Shown: positions 1 through 8,910, numbered from the stretch's first letter. The stretch: 64,000 nt of DNA from Planctomycetota bacterium (GCA_013349435.1 DUZQ01000002.1:26909-90908), one strand, 5' to 3'. Program-made: numbers and translations. Notes: generated by a model not told the origin, from the sequence alone.

Positions 1-1
1 G

Positions 2-547
2 GGCAACGATTTTGCCGTTCAGGTTGGTTCGGAAAAAGGCCTGCAGTTGTACGAACAATATCAGGATTTTTTCGGTGCGCCTATTGATGTGGACGCTGAA
101 AAAGAATTCGAAAAAGCGAAAGCATCCGAGCCCGGTTTCGACCTTCAGCGAGTCTATGACAGGCTGAAGTCGAACAAGGTCGATGACCGGTTGTGGGCTG
201 ATATCGCCCGAAGGTGTCAAAGCTGCGGCCTGTGCCTGCTGCTTTGTCCGACCTGCTCATGTTATACCGTGATTGACCGGGTAACACCCAACGGTCGGAA
301 CCTGCGTATGAGAGAATGGGATTGTTGCTACTTCGAGGGTTTTACAAGGATGGCCGGCGGGCAAAATCCCGTCAAGCCGAAAGAGGAAATGATTAAACGC
401 AAATACTACCACAAACTGGTTCAGCAGATAGACGAGTTCGGCATGAGCGGCTGTACCGGTTGCGGGCGATGCAATACCGTATGTGTCGGAAACGTCAACT
501 GGCTCGAGAACATTCGCAAAATCGAAGGGAGCGGTCGGGATGTTTAA
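2..547 (+). CDS. 4Fe-4S dicluster electron-transfer subunit, sulfhydrogenase beta (HydB/AsrA)-like, 5' partial
   Basis: The reading frame is open from the window edge, so the true start lies upstream; the TTG at 47 is not a convincing start. Two cysteine clusters typical of bacterial [4Fe-4S] ferredoxin modules are visible: CQSCGLCLLLCPTC near the middle and CTGCGRCNTVC near the end. This arrangement is known from the beta subunit of cytoplasmic sulfhydrogenases and from anaerobic sulfite reductase subunit A, which pass electrons between a catalytic subunit and a flavoprotein. The next gene is that flavoprotein type and overlaps by 8 bases, supporting translational coupling in one complex. 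Catalytic subunits (hydrogenase or sulfite reductase) are not in the window, so the substrate is unknown. Confidence 0.8.
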   Translation, partial: GNDFAVQVGSEKGLQLYEQYQDFFGAPIDVDAEKEFEKAKASEPGFDLQRVYDRLKSNKVDDRLWADIARRCQSCGLCLLLCPTCSCYTVIDRVTPNGRNLRMREWDCCYFEGFTRMAGGQNPVKPKEEMIKRKYYHKLVQQIDEFGMSGCTGCGRCNTVCVGNVNWLENIRKIEGSGRDV

Positions 548-1379
548 CAGCAGAACGTATATTCCAAGAGCAACGATAATACAGGATATCGAGGACCTGA
601 CATACGACACGAGGCTTTTCAGGTTGAAATTCAAAGGCCTCGGCGACTGCGACAACAGCAGCGAGAGCGATTATGAACCGGGCCAGTTTGTTCAGGTATC
701 GGTTCTTGGTATGGGGGAGGCGCCGATTTCGATTTGCTCAAGCCCAAAGGACAAAGGTTTTTTTGAATTGTGTGTTCGCAATACGGGAGGAGTTACAGGG
801 GCGATGCAAAAACTTGAAAAAGGAGATGAAATCGGGGTCAGGGGACCTTACGGTAACAACTTTGCGATTGAAAAAGCGACAGGCCGGGACTGCGCATTCA
901 TAGCGGGAGGTATCGGGCTGGCACCTCTGCGTTCGGTAATAAAGTACGTGACGGCAAAAAGGGCGGATTACGGCAAGTTAGCGATTCTCTACGGTGCAAG
1001 AACAAAAGAAGATATTGTTTTTGCGGACGAACTGAGCCAATGGGCGCAGATTGAGAGTGTCGAGGTGCACCTGACAATAGACGAGCCGCAGGAAGCCTGG
1101 ACCGGCAGGACCGGCGTCGTTACCACTTTGATTGGTGAAATCAGCGATATGTCCGAAGGTAAGTGCTTTGTGTGCGGGCCGCCGATTATGATTCACTTCA
1201 CTATTAAGGAGCTTCTCGACGCCGGATGGACCGAGGAGAATATCATTATGACGCTGGAGCGACACATGAAATGCGGCGTGGGTAAATGCGGTCACTGTTA
1301 TATCGGAGACAAATATGTCTGCACAGACGGACCGGTATTTACGTATTCTCAAATAAACGCTTTGGAAGTTGAAGTCTGA
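540..1379 (+). CDS. FAD/NAD(P)-binding oxidoreductase, sulfhydrogenase gamma (HydG/AsrB)-like
   Basis: This is a 279-residue ferredoxin-NADP reductase-type flavoprotein, expected to exchange electrons between NAD(P)H and the iron-sulfur subunit encoded just upstream. An N-terminal FAD-binding barrel carries the PISICSSP motif that places the flavin. The NAD(P)-binding half has AFIAGGIGLAPLRS and FVCGPPIM. A C-terminal cysteine set (MKCGVGKCGHC, then a later VC) matches the [2Fe-2S] site of PyrK-type and HydG-type proteins. I chose the ATG at 540, which overlaps the upstream stop and follows a GGGAG-like site; a GTG at 483 would extend deep into the neighbour. Family identity is firm. Assignment to hydrogenase, sulfite reductase or another partner is inference. 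Confidence 0.85.
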   Translation: MFNSRTYIPRATIIQDIEDLTYDTRLFRLKFKGLGDCDNSSESDYEPGQFVQVSVLGMGEAPISICSSPKDKGFFELCVRNTGGVTGAMQKLEKGDEIGVRGPYGNNFAIEKATGRDCAFIAGGIGLAPLRSVIKYVTAKRADYGKLAILYGARTKEDIVFADELSQWAQIESVEVHLTIDEPQEAWTGRTGVVTTLIGEISDMSEGKCFVCGPPIMIHFTIKELLDAGWTEENIIMTLERHMKCGVGKCGHCYIGDKYVCTDGPVFTYSQINALEVEV

Positions 1380-1454
1380 TTTTAGACGGAATACCGACGC
1401 GGTCCCGTCCGGAGAGCTTTTTTATGTGATAAGTTTCTTTTCGAGGTATAAAAT

Positions 1455-2375
1455 ATGAATATAGCAGGGGATGCAACAGAATTAATCGGCAGGACACCCT
1501 TGGTCTGGCTGAATAAAATAGGTCGAAATTGTAGAGCTAAAATCGCAGGTAAGCTGGAATTTTTCAACCCCGCCGGCAGCATCAAAGACCGTATAGGTGT
1601 CAGTATGATATTAACTGCCGAACGTGAGGGTAAAATCAAGCCACCGATGACTATCATCGAACCGACCAGCGGCAATACCGGCATTGCCCTTGCGTGGGTT
1701 GCGGCGGCAAGGGGTTACAAGCTGATATTAGCCATGCCCGAATCGATGTCCATCGAACGGCGGAAACTGCTTCAACTGCTCGGCGCTCAACTTGTTCTCA
1801 CCCCCGCCAAGGAGGGCATGCCCGGCGCAATAAAAAAGGCGCGCCAAATTCTAAATGAAACCGATGATGCCTTCATGCCGAGCCAGTTTGAGAATCCCGC
1901 CAATCCCCAAATACACAGAGAGACCACCGCCGAGGAGATTTGGCGGGATACCGACGGTACGGTGGACATTTTTGTTGCCGGCGTCGGTACCGGCGGGACT
2001 ATTACCGGTGTGGGCGATGTGCTCAAATCCCGCAAACCATCTGTCCAAATAATAGCGGTCGAGCCTTCAAGCTCGCCGGTCCTTTCCGGCGGAAAACCTG
2101 CGCCCCACAAAATTCAGGGCATAGGAGCCGGTTTCGTTCCGGACGTCTTAAATATGAAAGTTGTTGACGAGGTCGTTCAGGTAGATGATAACGAATCCTT
2201 GACTATGGCCGGACGCCTTGCAAAAGAAGAGGGCATACTCGCCGGGATTTCCTCCGGGGCATCGGTGGCGGCGGCGGTTAAGGTGGCTATGCGCAAATCA
2301 AACGCCGACAAACTTGTTGTTGTGATATTACCCGACACGGGTGAAAGATATTTGAGCACAGCCCTTTTTGCCTGA
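1455..2375 (+). CDS. cysK: Cysteine synthase A (O-acetylserine sulfhydrylase)
   Basis: This PLP enzyme makes L-cysteine from O-acetyl-L-serine and sulfide in the cytoplasm. At 306 residues it has the usual CysK length. The cofactor lysine is Lys44 in the GSIKDR motif, the substrate loop is TSGNTG (71-76), and the glycine-rich phosphate-binding loop [10 protein letters not shown] follows in the second half. The ATG at 1455 is preceded by GAGGT at good spacing. It sits 75 bases after the flavoprotein gene and 49 bases before mnmA, another sulfur-handling gene, so the two may share a transcript. Nothing in the sequence looks degenerate. Confidence 0.95.
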   Translation: MNIAGDATELIGRTPLVWLNKIGRNCRAKIAGKLEFFNPAGSIKDRIGVSMILTAEREGKIKPPMTIIEPTSGNTGIALAWVAAARGYKLILAMPESMSIERRKLLQLLGAQLVLTPAKEGMPGAIKKARQILNETDDAFMPSQFENPANPQIHRETTAEEIWRDTDGTVDIFVAGVGTGGTITGVGDVLKSRKPSVQIIAVEPSSSPVLSGGKPAPHKIQGIGAGFVPDVLNMKVVDEVVQVDDNESLTMAGRLAKEEGILAGISSGASVAAAVKVAMRKSNADKLVVVILPDTGERYLSTALFA

Positions 2376-2424
2376 GTGGGCATGAATTTGCCAGGAGCAG
2401 CAGGTCTCGGATTTTTTTGGAAGC

Positions 2425-3549
2425 ATGACCGGCAAATATAACATAAAACTAATGCCGCCGAGTTTTTCACCGTGGCAGCCCAAGAAAGACCTTTCCAGGC
2501 AGGTCGCGGTGTTAATGAGCGGCGGGGTTGACAGCAGCGTCGCCGCACACCTGCTCACAAAAGCCGGCTGGGAAGTGCTCGGCATTACAATGAAAATACC
2601 CGTATCCTGCGACACAGGTGCCCGCCCCCCCGGTCCAGGAGAGGCGGTGAGGGTTTGCCGCCGGATGAACATACCACATTACTACATAAATATTACGGGG
2701 GCCTTTGAAAAACTCATTATCGAACCCTTTCGCAGGTCATATTTGAGCGGACAAACGCCTAATCCCTGTGTTGACTGTAATACACTTTTGAAATTCTCGC
2801 TGGTTTGGGGTTTCGTGGCCGAGAGGCTCGGGGTAAAATACCTTGCCACGGGACACTACGGGCGGGTTATCACGGCCGGCAATCATGCCCGGCTGGGTAT
2901 GGCAAACGATAAGGCCAAGGACCAGAGCTATTTTATTTACGGCATATCCGCGGAAAAGCTCACAAACCTTATCCTTCCGGTGGGCGAATTAACAAAGGCA
3001 AAGGTCCGCTCAATTGCCGCCGAACTCAATCTCAGTGCCGCCTCGAGGGCTGAGAGCATGGAGTTATGTTTTGCTGCCGAAGGCGACTACCGGCAGGTGC
3101 TGGGCGATGCCGGCACCGGAAAGCCCGGTGATATAACGGACATGAAGGGCAATAAAATCGGTATTCACAACGGTATTGCCAACTATACTTTAGGCCAAAG
3201 ACGTGGTGTTGGTTTTGCCGGAGGAGTGCCGCTTTACGTAGGAAAAATCGACGCCAGCGCCAACACTATCGCCTTGGGCACAAGAGAGGAAATAAGCTCA
3301 TCTGTTATCCGGGCAAATAAAATCAATGTTCTTATTCCAGAAGAATTTGCTCCGGGACGAAGGTGTTTCGGCAAGATTCGCTCGTATGGCCGGCCACAGC
3401 CGTGCAAAATCACCGAGGCTGATAATGATAGTATGACGGTTGAGTTTGACAAAGCCCAATTTGCGCCCTGCCCCGGCCAGAGCCTTGTCCTGTATAACAG
3501 CGACGATTACATAATCGCCGGTGGTAAAATCGCAGCGATAAATGTATAA
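2425..3549 (+). CDS. mnmA: tRNA 2-thiouridine synthase
   Basis: MnmA activates U34 of certain tRNAs with ATP and inserts sulfur to give 2-thiouridine. The PP-loop SGGVDSS lies at residues 32-38. The catalytic cysteines are visible: Cys118 in the NPCVDCN motif (Cys115 occupies the position that is often Asp) and Cys215 in SMELCF, which would receive the persulfide. The protein is 374 residues, close to the family norm. The N-terminal ~25 residues before the PP-loop strand are atypical and the ribosome-binding site (GGAAG) is very close to the ATG, so the start is the least certain part. It follows cysK and converges with the lipoprotein gene on the other strand, with 8 bases between their ends. 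Confidence 0.92.
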   Translation: MTGKYNIKLMPPSFSPWQPKKDLSRQVAVLMSGGVDSSVAAHLLTKAGWEVLGITMKIPVSCDTGARPPGPGEAVRVCRRMNIPHYYINITGAFEKLIIEPFRRSYLSGQTPNPCVDCNTLLKFSLVWGFVAERLGVKYLATGHYGRVITAGNHARLGMANDKAKDQSYFIYGISAEKLTNLILPVGELTKAKVRSIAAELNLSAASRAESMELCFAAEGDYRQVLGDAGTGKPGDITDMKGNKIGIHNGIANYTLGQRRGVGFAGGVPLYVGKIDASANTIALGTREEISSSVIRANKINVLIPEEFAPGRRCFGKIRSYGRPQPCKITEADNDSMTVEFDKAQFAPCPGQSLVLYNSDDYIIAGGKIAAINV

Positions 3550-3557
3550 CGTTTCGT

Positions 3558-4127
3558 CTAATTGCCCTGACGCATTTTGTTACGGAGTCTCTTTTCGGCA
3601 TCGGCGTTCCAATAACCGCAATCAAGCTCTATAAATACAGACGTATAAGGCAGCGTTATATTCGTCTTAAATACAATTACTTTGAACATCTCGGCGGCAT
3701 CATCCATCGTGGTTATTAACCTGTCATTTGGCATTGTCCTGACCGTACGGTTTTGTAACAGAAGCCCCAACTGGTTGCGATAGGCCCTTATTCCGGGCGC
3801 ATCCACCTCTGAAACGTTATCTAATTCATCGTTGATATATACAACAGGTTTGACGTGCGGGGCATCATCCACCGCGTCAAGGACCGCCCGGACCGTTTCG
3901 AGCTGCCCCCGGCCGGTAACTACAGTTTCAATGCCCGGCTTATTCTGGGCCGGATACGCGGAATCTGCAACCACAATCCAATTGCGTTGCCCCATCTTGG
4001 GAAGGATACGCCAGAGCCTGCCCCGGCCCGTGGTGCGGCAACCCGCGGACAAGCCAATCATCAATAACAAAACCGATAAAATAATAGACCAACCGCCGGG
4101 AACGAAGGTTTTCCTTTTTCTTGTCAT
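3558..4127 (-). CDS. Lipoprotein with RbsD/FucU-like domain
   Basis: This 189-residue protein begins with a charged N-terminus, a hydrophobic segment and a lipobox ending at Cys30 (LSAGC), so it should be a membrane-anchored lipoprotein. The mature part resembles RbsD/FucU sugar mutarotases: LPKMGQRNWIVVADSAYP aligns with the family's MGHGD...AD..FP region, and a C-terminal FKVIVFKTNITLPYTSVFIELDCG aligns with the FucU Y-N-I-L-K-K-G segment. The catalytic His of FucU (His22 in the copy at 8414) is replaced by Gln46, so classical mutarotase chemistry is doubtful. The start has a strong AAAGGGG site. Family assignment is from motif alignment by eye and is moderate. A role in binding or presenting sugars is inference from the fucose genes next door. 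Confidence 0.55.
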   Translation of the reverse strand: MTRKRKTFVPGGWSIILSVLLLMIGLSAGCRTTGRGRLWRILPKMGQRNWIVVADSAYPAQNKPGIETVVTGRGQLETVRAVLDAVDDAPHVKPVVYINDELDNVSEVDAPGIRAYRNQLGLLLQNRTVRTMPNDRLITTMDDAAEMFKVIVFKTNITLPYTSVFIELDCGYWNADAEKRLRNKMRQGN

Positions 4128-4253
4128 GATATTACCCCTTTCTTGCTTCTATTGGATAATTATACTATGATTCAGCCTGTTAAGCGAGAAAGATGTTGTA
4201 AACAAAAAGCTTCTAACTAAAAAAAGATGCCGATGAATTGAAAGGTTTCAATT

Positions 4254-5294
4254 GTGGCGGATAAAAACAAAAGGGCTGTTGACGTCCTCGATAAAGACAG
4301 CCTTATTGTCGTCTCCGGGGCCGGGGGATTTATCGCCGGGGCACTGACTAAATATTTCAGGGAACAGGGCTTCAACCGCATCCGTGCAATCGACAAAAAG
4401 CCTCTGGACCAGTGGTATCAGCGGGTCAGCGGTGTCGAATCTTTGCAAATGGACTTGAGCGAAAAAGACACCTGCACAAAGGCTTGCGAGGGAGCGACGG
4501 AGGTATATAACTTAGCTGCGGATATGGGCGGCATGGGCTTTATTGAAAGGTTCAGAATCGAGTGTCTGCGAAGTATTTTGATAAATACACACATGGTTGA
4601 AGCGGCATATCAGGCAGGGGCGGGCCGTTACTTTTTCAGCTCGTCGGCCTGTGTATACAATACCACCCTGCAGGCCGACCCGAATGTCCGAGCATTGAAA
4701 GAATTGGACGCGTATCCGGCTATGGCCGAGAGGGGCTACGGCTGGGAAAAACTGATGTCCGAGATGTTCTGTCGGGAATACTGGGCCGAACGCGAAATGA
4801 AAACCTTTATCGCGCGTTTCCACAATGTGTATGGGCCGTATGGAACATGGGATGGTGGCAGAGAAAAGGCTCCCGCCGCCATGTGCCGCAAGGTCATAGA
4901 AGCCGAGGATACCGGCAATTATGAAATCACCATCTGGGGCGACGGCCGCCAGACGCGAAGCTTTATGTATATCGATGACTGCCTGGACGGTATCGATATG
5001 ATTATGCACTGCGATAAACTGATAGCAACCCCAATCAATCTTGGGTCGAATTATCTTGTTTCCATCAATGATCTGGTGTCAATTGTTGAAAAGATTGCCG
5101 GGATTAAATTAAAACGTAATTATGACCCCGATGCCCCCAAGGGGGTGGCAGGCAGAAACAGCGATAACACTTTCATCAAGCAGGTGCTTGACTGGCAGCC
5201 GGCGACTCCGCTTGAGGAAGGAATGGAAAAAACATATTACTGGATTCAAAAACAGTATACCGACCGTAAAGCGGGTAAACGTACCGTAAGTTAA
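4254..5294 (+). CDS. GDP-mannose 3,5-epimerase-like NAD-dependent epimerase
   Basis: This extended short-chain dehydrogenase/epimerase has 346 residues. It carries the NAD-binding GAGGFIAG loop (22-29) and the catalytic Tyr162/Lys166 pair (YGWEK). It shares several stretches characteristic of plant-type GDP-mannose 3,5-epimerases: NLAADMGGMGFI, the RFHNVYGPYGTWDGGREKAPAA segment, WGDGRQTRSF and GRNSDN. That enzyme makes GDP-L-galactose and GDP-L-gulose. The start is GTG at 4254 with GAAAGG eight bases upstream. It leads a run of sugar-activation genes (kinase-like, nucleotidyltransferase) and then fucP/fucU, which fits a nucleotide-sugar role. Exact product specificity cannot be read from sequence. 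Confidence 0.83.
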   Translation: MADKNKRAVDVLDKDSLIVVSGAGGFIAGALTKYFREQGFNRIRAIDKKPLDQWYQRVSGVESLQMDLSEKDTCTKACEGATEVYNLAADMGGMGFIERFRIECLRSILINTHMVEAAYQAGAGRYFFSSSACVYNTTLQADPNVRALKELDAYPAMAERGYGWEKLMSEMFCREYWAEREMKTFIARFHNVYGPYGTWDGGREKAPAAMCRKVIEAEDTGNYEITIWGDGRQTRSFMYIDDCLDGIDMIMHCDKLIATPINLGSNYLVSINDLVSIVEKIAGIKLKRNYDPDAPKGVAGRNSDNTFIKQVLDWQPATPLEEGMEKTYYWIQKQYTDRKAGKRTVS

Positions 5295-5327
5295 AAATAA
5301 TTTGAACCTCACAGAGAAACATGTGAA

Positions 5328-6131
5328 ATGAACGAGAGGAAAAAACCCGCCATTACGGACATCATCGGGCGTATTCAGTATCGTTTAGCGCTGGCGGGAG
5401 GCTGGATTGACCAGCCTTTTATGTCAAAACAAAATCCCTCCCCCCCCGGCTCAATGGTCGTTGTGGCGGTCGAGCCGCAGTTTCGCTGGATGGACCGGGC
5501 CGGCATTTGCCAGAGCACACGCTCAATAGCATTGAATTTGTGGGGAGGCGATTTGCCCGATGAAGACCCGGAAAAACTCGTTCGCCTCTTGTACGAGGTT
5601 GAAAACAAGGACAAAAAAGACCCTTCCGGTTCACAGGATATGATCGGAATTATCTATCCGGGTATCAATCGTCTCGACTATGATTATGCGTATGAGGGCG
5701 GTTATTTTCCCCGGCATATCGAATCAAATAACGACCCGCAAATCGCCGCCTGGCTCGAGAGTATTCTGTATATTCTCCCGGTGAACACCAGGCCGGACGG
5801 ATATAAACCCTTAGAAAGGCGGAATCTGTTTCCAGATTGGGTCGGGCGACTGGCCCAATCCGGCAGGGATTGTTTCGACGCTATTACCAAAAAGGACATC
5901 CGTGCCCTCGGAAAATCGCTCAACGAATGCATGAAGTGCTGGCATATGCTGTTGCCGGACACCTTGGAGCATCCAACGTTAAAGGTGGACCTGCTTTCCC
6001 TGTTGGAATACTATCAGGCCAACTATCCCGGCGCAATGTATTCCGGCTGTGGAGGCGGATACCTTTATGTGATATCGGATGAAAAGGTCCCCGGAGCATT
6101 TAAGATAAAGGTTAAGATCGCCACCAAATGA
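5328..6131 (+). CDS. GHMP-kinase-family protein, small and partly degenerate
   Basis: This 267-residue protein is shorter than typical sugar GHMP kinases (around 320-370). An N-terminal strand, IQYRLALAGGWIDQP (16-30), matches the opening motif of fucokinase and heptose kinase relatives. SGSQDM (100-105) resembles their G-Q-D loop, and SGCGGGYLYV near the C-terminus (239 onward) resembles the conserved third GHMP motif. The phosphate-binding second motif is weak (AGICQSTRSIA in place of GLGSSSA). It overlaps the following nucleotidyltransferase by 4 bases (ATGA), suggesting tight coupling. A kinase plus nucleotidyltransferase would phosphorylate a free sugar and then form a nucleotide sugar, as in fucose or heptose salvage. 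Substrate and even activity are uncertain. Confidence 0.65.
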   Translation: MNERKKPAITDIIGRIQYRLALAGGWIDQPFMSKQNPSPPGSMVVVAVEPQFRWMDRAGICQSTRSIALNLWGGDLPDEDPEKLVRLLYEVENKDKKDPSGSQDMIGIIYPGINRLDYDYAYEGGYFPRHIESNNDPQIAAWLESILYILPVNTRPDGYKPLERRNLFPDWVGRLAQSGRDCFDAITKKDIRALGKSLNECMKCWHMLLPDTLEHPTLKVDLLSLLEYYQANYPGAMYSGCGGGYLYVISDEKVPGAFKIKVKIATK

Positions 6132-6946
6132 CAAATACAATTATCACATCAGGCACCTTTGATAACCTTTGCTCGAACCAGGTTCGTTTCTTACATGAGA
6201 TTGCAAAACTTGGACAGGTCCATCTTTTGCTTCTCAGCGACGAGTTTGTCGAGGCTGTGGGGAGCGGGAAACCGAAATTTCCTCTGCCGGAAAGACATTA
6301 TTATCTCCGGGCCTTTCGGTATGTAAGCAGGGTCCATATTATAACGGACCCGGCCCAATTGCAGAATATACCGGGGATAATCGGTGAAAAAGCGGATTTG
6401 TGGTGTATCCTGCCATCTGAAGAAAGCCCCAAATGCAGGCAGTATGCTGAATCCGGAGGTATCGGGTACAAAATAGTGCCTGATGAGCAGCTTGGCGGCT
6501 TTCCTGAAAACGACATAAGCCACGAGCCAACTTCCGGCAAAAGAGTAATTGTAACCGGTTGCTTCGATTGGCTTCATTCGGGCCATATTCGATTCCTTGA
6601 AAAAGCCTCGGAGTATGGCGATCTTTATGTAGCTGTAGGTAACGATGAGAATATCAAGAAACTCAAAGGACCGGGGCACCCGATGTTTTCACAGGACGAA
6701 CGAAGATACATGGTCGCTGCCGTTCGCTTCGTAAAAGAAACGCTGATTTCATCGGGTCACGGCTGGCTGGACGCCGAACCCGAAATTCGCCGGATAAAAC
6801 CGGACATTTACATCGTAAATGAAGACGGGGACAAAGAAGTTAAACGCAAATACTGTGAAACTTTCGGTATCGAGTATGTTGTATTAAAACGCCTGCCCAA
6901 AAACGGGCTGCCGACAAGAATAAGTACCAATCTCCGCGGTTTTTGA
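6128..6946 (+). CDS. Two-domain cytidylyltransferase-like nucleotidyltransferase (N-domain degenerate)
   Basis: The 272 residues hold two copies of the cytidylyltransferase fold. The C-terminal copy has an intact signature, GCFDWLHSGH (144-153), followed by AVGNDENIKKLKGPG and an ISTN near the end, as in RfaE/TagD-type enzymes that transfer a nucleotide to a sugar phosphate or alcohol phosphate. The N-terminal copy begins GTFDNLCSNQ (9-18): the HxGH that contacts the nucleotide is replaced by CSNQ, so this half should be inactive and structural or regulatory. The start codon overlaps the kinase-like gene's stop. Together with that gene it looks like a sugar activation pair; the nucleotide and sugar are not determined. 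Confidence 0.8.
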   Translation: MTNTIITSGTFDNLCSNQVRFLHEIAKLGQVHLLLLSDEFVEAVGSGKPKFPLPERHYYLRAFRYVSRVHIITDPAQLQNIPGIIGEKADLWCILPSEESPKCRQYAESGGIGYKIVPDEQLGGFPENDISHEPTSGKRVIVTGCFDWLHSGHIRFLEKASEYGDLYVAVGNDENIKKLKGPGHPMFSQDERRYMVAAVRFVKETLISSGHGWLDAEPEIRRIKPDIYIVNEDGDKEVKRKYCETFGIEYVVLKRLPKNGLPTRISTNLRGF

Positions 6947-7041
6947 CCGTCAAAATTTTCTGTAAGGACACACAATAAAAAATTGATACAAAATGAATTT
7001 GATTTAATATTATCAAAATTACTTTTAACATAGGACGCCCA

Positions 7042-8397
7042 ATGGAATTTATTAACCCGCCGAATTCAGCCCTTCCGAGTAAGCCGAAACTCCTGCCGCA
7101 CGGAGACATCTATCCCTTTATCCTTTTGGCAAGTTGCTTTATGTGGTGGGGCATCGCAAATAATATGACAGACCCTCTTGTCAAAGCCTTTACGGTCATT
7201 TTCAGCGATTTGTCCACCTTTCAGTCGTCCATGATTCAATTCGCCTTTTACGGGGCTTACTTTTCGCTGGCAATCCCCGGTGCCGTTATTGCAAGAAAAT
7301 TCAGTTACAAGAGCGGGATACTCATTGGTTTAGGGCTGTATTGCGCCGGATGCTTTTTGCTTTTTCCAGCCGGTCTGATTCAGCAATTTCTTCCGTTTCT
7401 TATCGCTTTCTATGTATTAGCTTCCGGCTTATCCATACTGGAAACAAATGCCAATCCTTATATTCTTTCCCTTGGACCGGAAAAAACCTCGACACAACGT
7501 CTGAATCTTGCACAATCTTTCAACCCGGTCGGCTCGGTTATCGGTACTCTGCTGTGCCAGATGCTGATTCTTGCACGGCTCGAAAAACTCAAAGGTGGCA
7601 TTACAGGCAATGAAACGGGCCAACAGTTGAGCCAAATTCAAAGCCGGCAGCTTTTCATTGTTATCACTCCGTATTTAATTATCGGAGCTGTTTTAGTAAT
7701 AGTGTGGCTCCTGATAGCCTTCAAAAAGATGCCTTACGTCAGGGAGCCGGACAGAAATGTGCATTTTATAGCAACCTTCCAAAGGCTTTTCAGGAATCCA
7801 AACTACCTGTTTTCCGTGATCGCCCAATTCTTTTATGTAGGCGCACAGTTGTGTGTGTGGACTTTTACTGTTTATTACATTCCATCTCAACTGGGAATCA
7901 AGGACAGCGATGCCCTGAAATATCATACAGCGGCCTTGGTTTTGTTTGGGCTTTCCCGCTTTATATGTACGGCTTTGATGTCTATGATTAAGCCCCATAA
8001 TTTGCTGGCGGCTCTGAGCACACTCGGTGGAATCCTGACATGCGTCGTTATCTTTGTCGGAGGCAACATCGGTGTCTACTCATTAGTTGCAATTTCCGGA
8101 TGTATGTCACTTATGTTCCCTACCATTTTTGGTTTGGGAAGCAGGGGATTGGGTAGAGACAGAAAAATAGGAGGTTCCGGGCTGATTATGGCAATTCTTG
8201 GTGCTGCAGTACTCGTTCCGGTGCAGGCGTTCATTATTCAGACGGTCAATGAAAATCCTCCGAATTTAGAACCTACCCGATTGAGTATCAGTTCTTCATA
8301 CATAGTTCCGCTTTTTTGCTTTATTGTGATTGCCGCCTACGGTATATATGCAGGAAAAGTTAAAATAACAGAAAGCCTGGAAGCTGAAGCACATTAA
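7042..8397 (+). CDS. fucP: L-fucose:H+ symporter, MFS family
   Basis: This 451-residue major facilitator protein has about twelve hydrophobic spans and belongs to the FHS/FucP family. Characteristic regions are LETNANPYI in TM4-TM5, the NLAQSFNPVGS loop, and MFPTIFGLGSRGLG in the C-terminal half. The family imports L-fucose, and relatives import N-acetylglucosamine or glucose, with protons across the inner membrane. fucU follows after 16 bases, which strongly favours fucose as substrate. The 95-base region before the gene is AT-rich and may hold a promoter. Family and neighbour evidence agree. Confidence 0.9.
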   Translation: MEFINPPNSALPSKPKLLPHGDIYPFILLASCFMWWGIANNMTDPLVKAFTVIFSDLSTFQSSMIQFAFYGAYFSLAIPGAVIARKFSYKSGILIGLGLYCAGCFLLFPAGLIQQFLPFLIAFYVLASGLSILETNANPYILSLGPEKTSTQRLNLAQSFNPVGSVIGTLLCQMLILARLEKLKGGITGNETGQQLSQIQSRQLFIVITPYLIIGAVLVIVWLLIAFKKMPYVREPDRNVHFIATFQRLFRNPNYLFSVIAQFFYVGAQLCVWTFTVYYIPSQLGIKDSDALKYHTAALVLFGLSRFICTALMSMIKPHNLLAALSTLGGILTCVVIFVGGNIGVYSLVAISGCMSLMFPTIFGLGSRGLGRDRKIGGSGLIMAILGAAVLVPVQAFIIQTVNENPPNLEPTRLSISSSYIVPLFCFIVIAAYGIYAGKVKITESLEAEAH

Positions 8398-8413
8398 AAT
8401 AGCTGGAAAAAAA

Positions 8414-8866
8414 ATGCTGAAAAACATTCCAGACATCCTCAGCCCTCAACTGTTGAAGGTTCTTATGGAGATGGGCCACGGGGACCAGATTGTCATCGCA
8501 GATTGTAATTTCCCGGCCGCTTCGATTGCCCTGAAAACGGTTTCCGCACAACTGATACGATTAGACGGCCATGGTGTACCGGCGGTTCTGGAGGCGATTT
8601 TGAAGGTATTTCCACTGGACCAGTATGTCCAAAAGCCTGTGAGCCTGATGGAGGTCGTTGATGGCGACGAAGTTGAAACACCTATTTGGGGGCGGTATCG
8701 CGAAATCATAAAAGCAAGCGGTGAACCATGGGGCGATTTTGAGTTGCTGCAGCGGTTCGAGTTTTACGAAAGAGCTAAAAACGCATATGCGGTCATCGCA
8801 ACGAGTGAGTCGGCACGATACGCCAATGTGATTCTGAAAAAAGGGTGCATTATTGTAACATCTTAA
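8414..8866 (+). CDS. fucU: L-fucose mutarotase
   Basis: This 150-residue RbsD/FucU protein interconverts alpha- and beta-L-fucopyranose so that imported or enzymatically released sugar can be used quickly. Conserved features are EMGHGDQIVIAD (catalytic His22) and the C-terminal FYERAKNAYAVIATSESARYANVILKKG region that forms the sugar site. Length is as expected. It lies directly behind fucP, probably in the same transcript, and 145 bases before a secreted fucosidase. A second, lipoprotein-anchored relative at 3558-4127 has lost the catalytic His. Confidence 0.92.
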   Translation: MLKNIPDILSPQLLKVLMEMGHGDQIVIADCNFPAASIALKTVSAQLIRLDGHGVPAVLEAILKVFPLDQYVQKPVSLMEVVDGDEVETPIWGRYREIIKASGEPWGDFELLQRFEFYERAKNAYAVIATSESARYANVILKKGCIIVTS

Positions 8867-8910
8867 TATTTATTCTTCCTTCGGAATACTGCGCCCATGA
8901 GAGCATAGAT

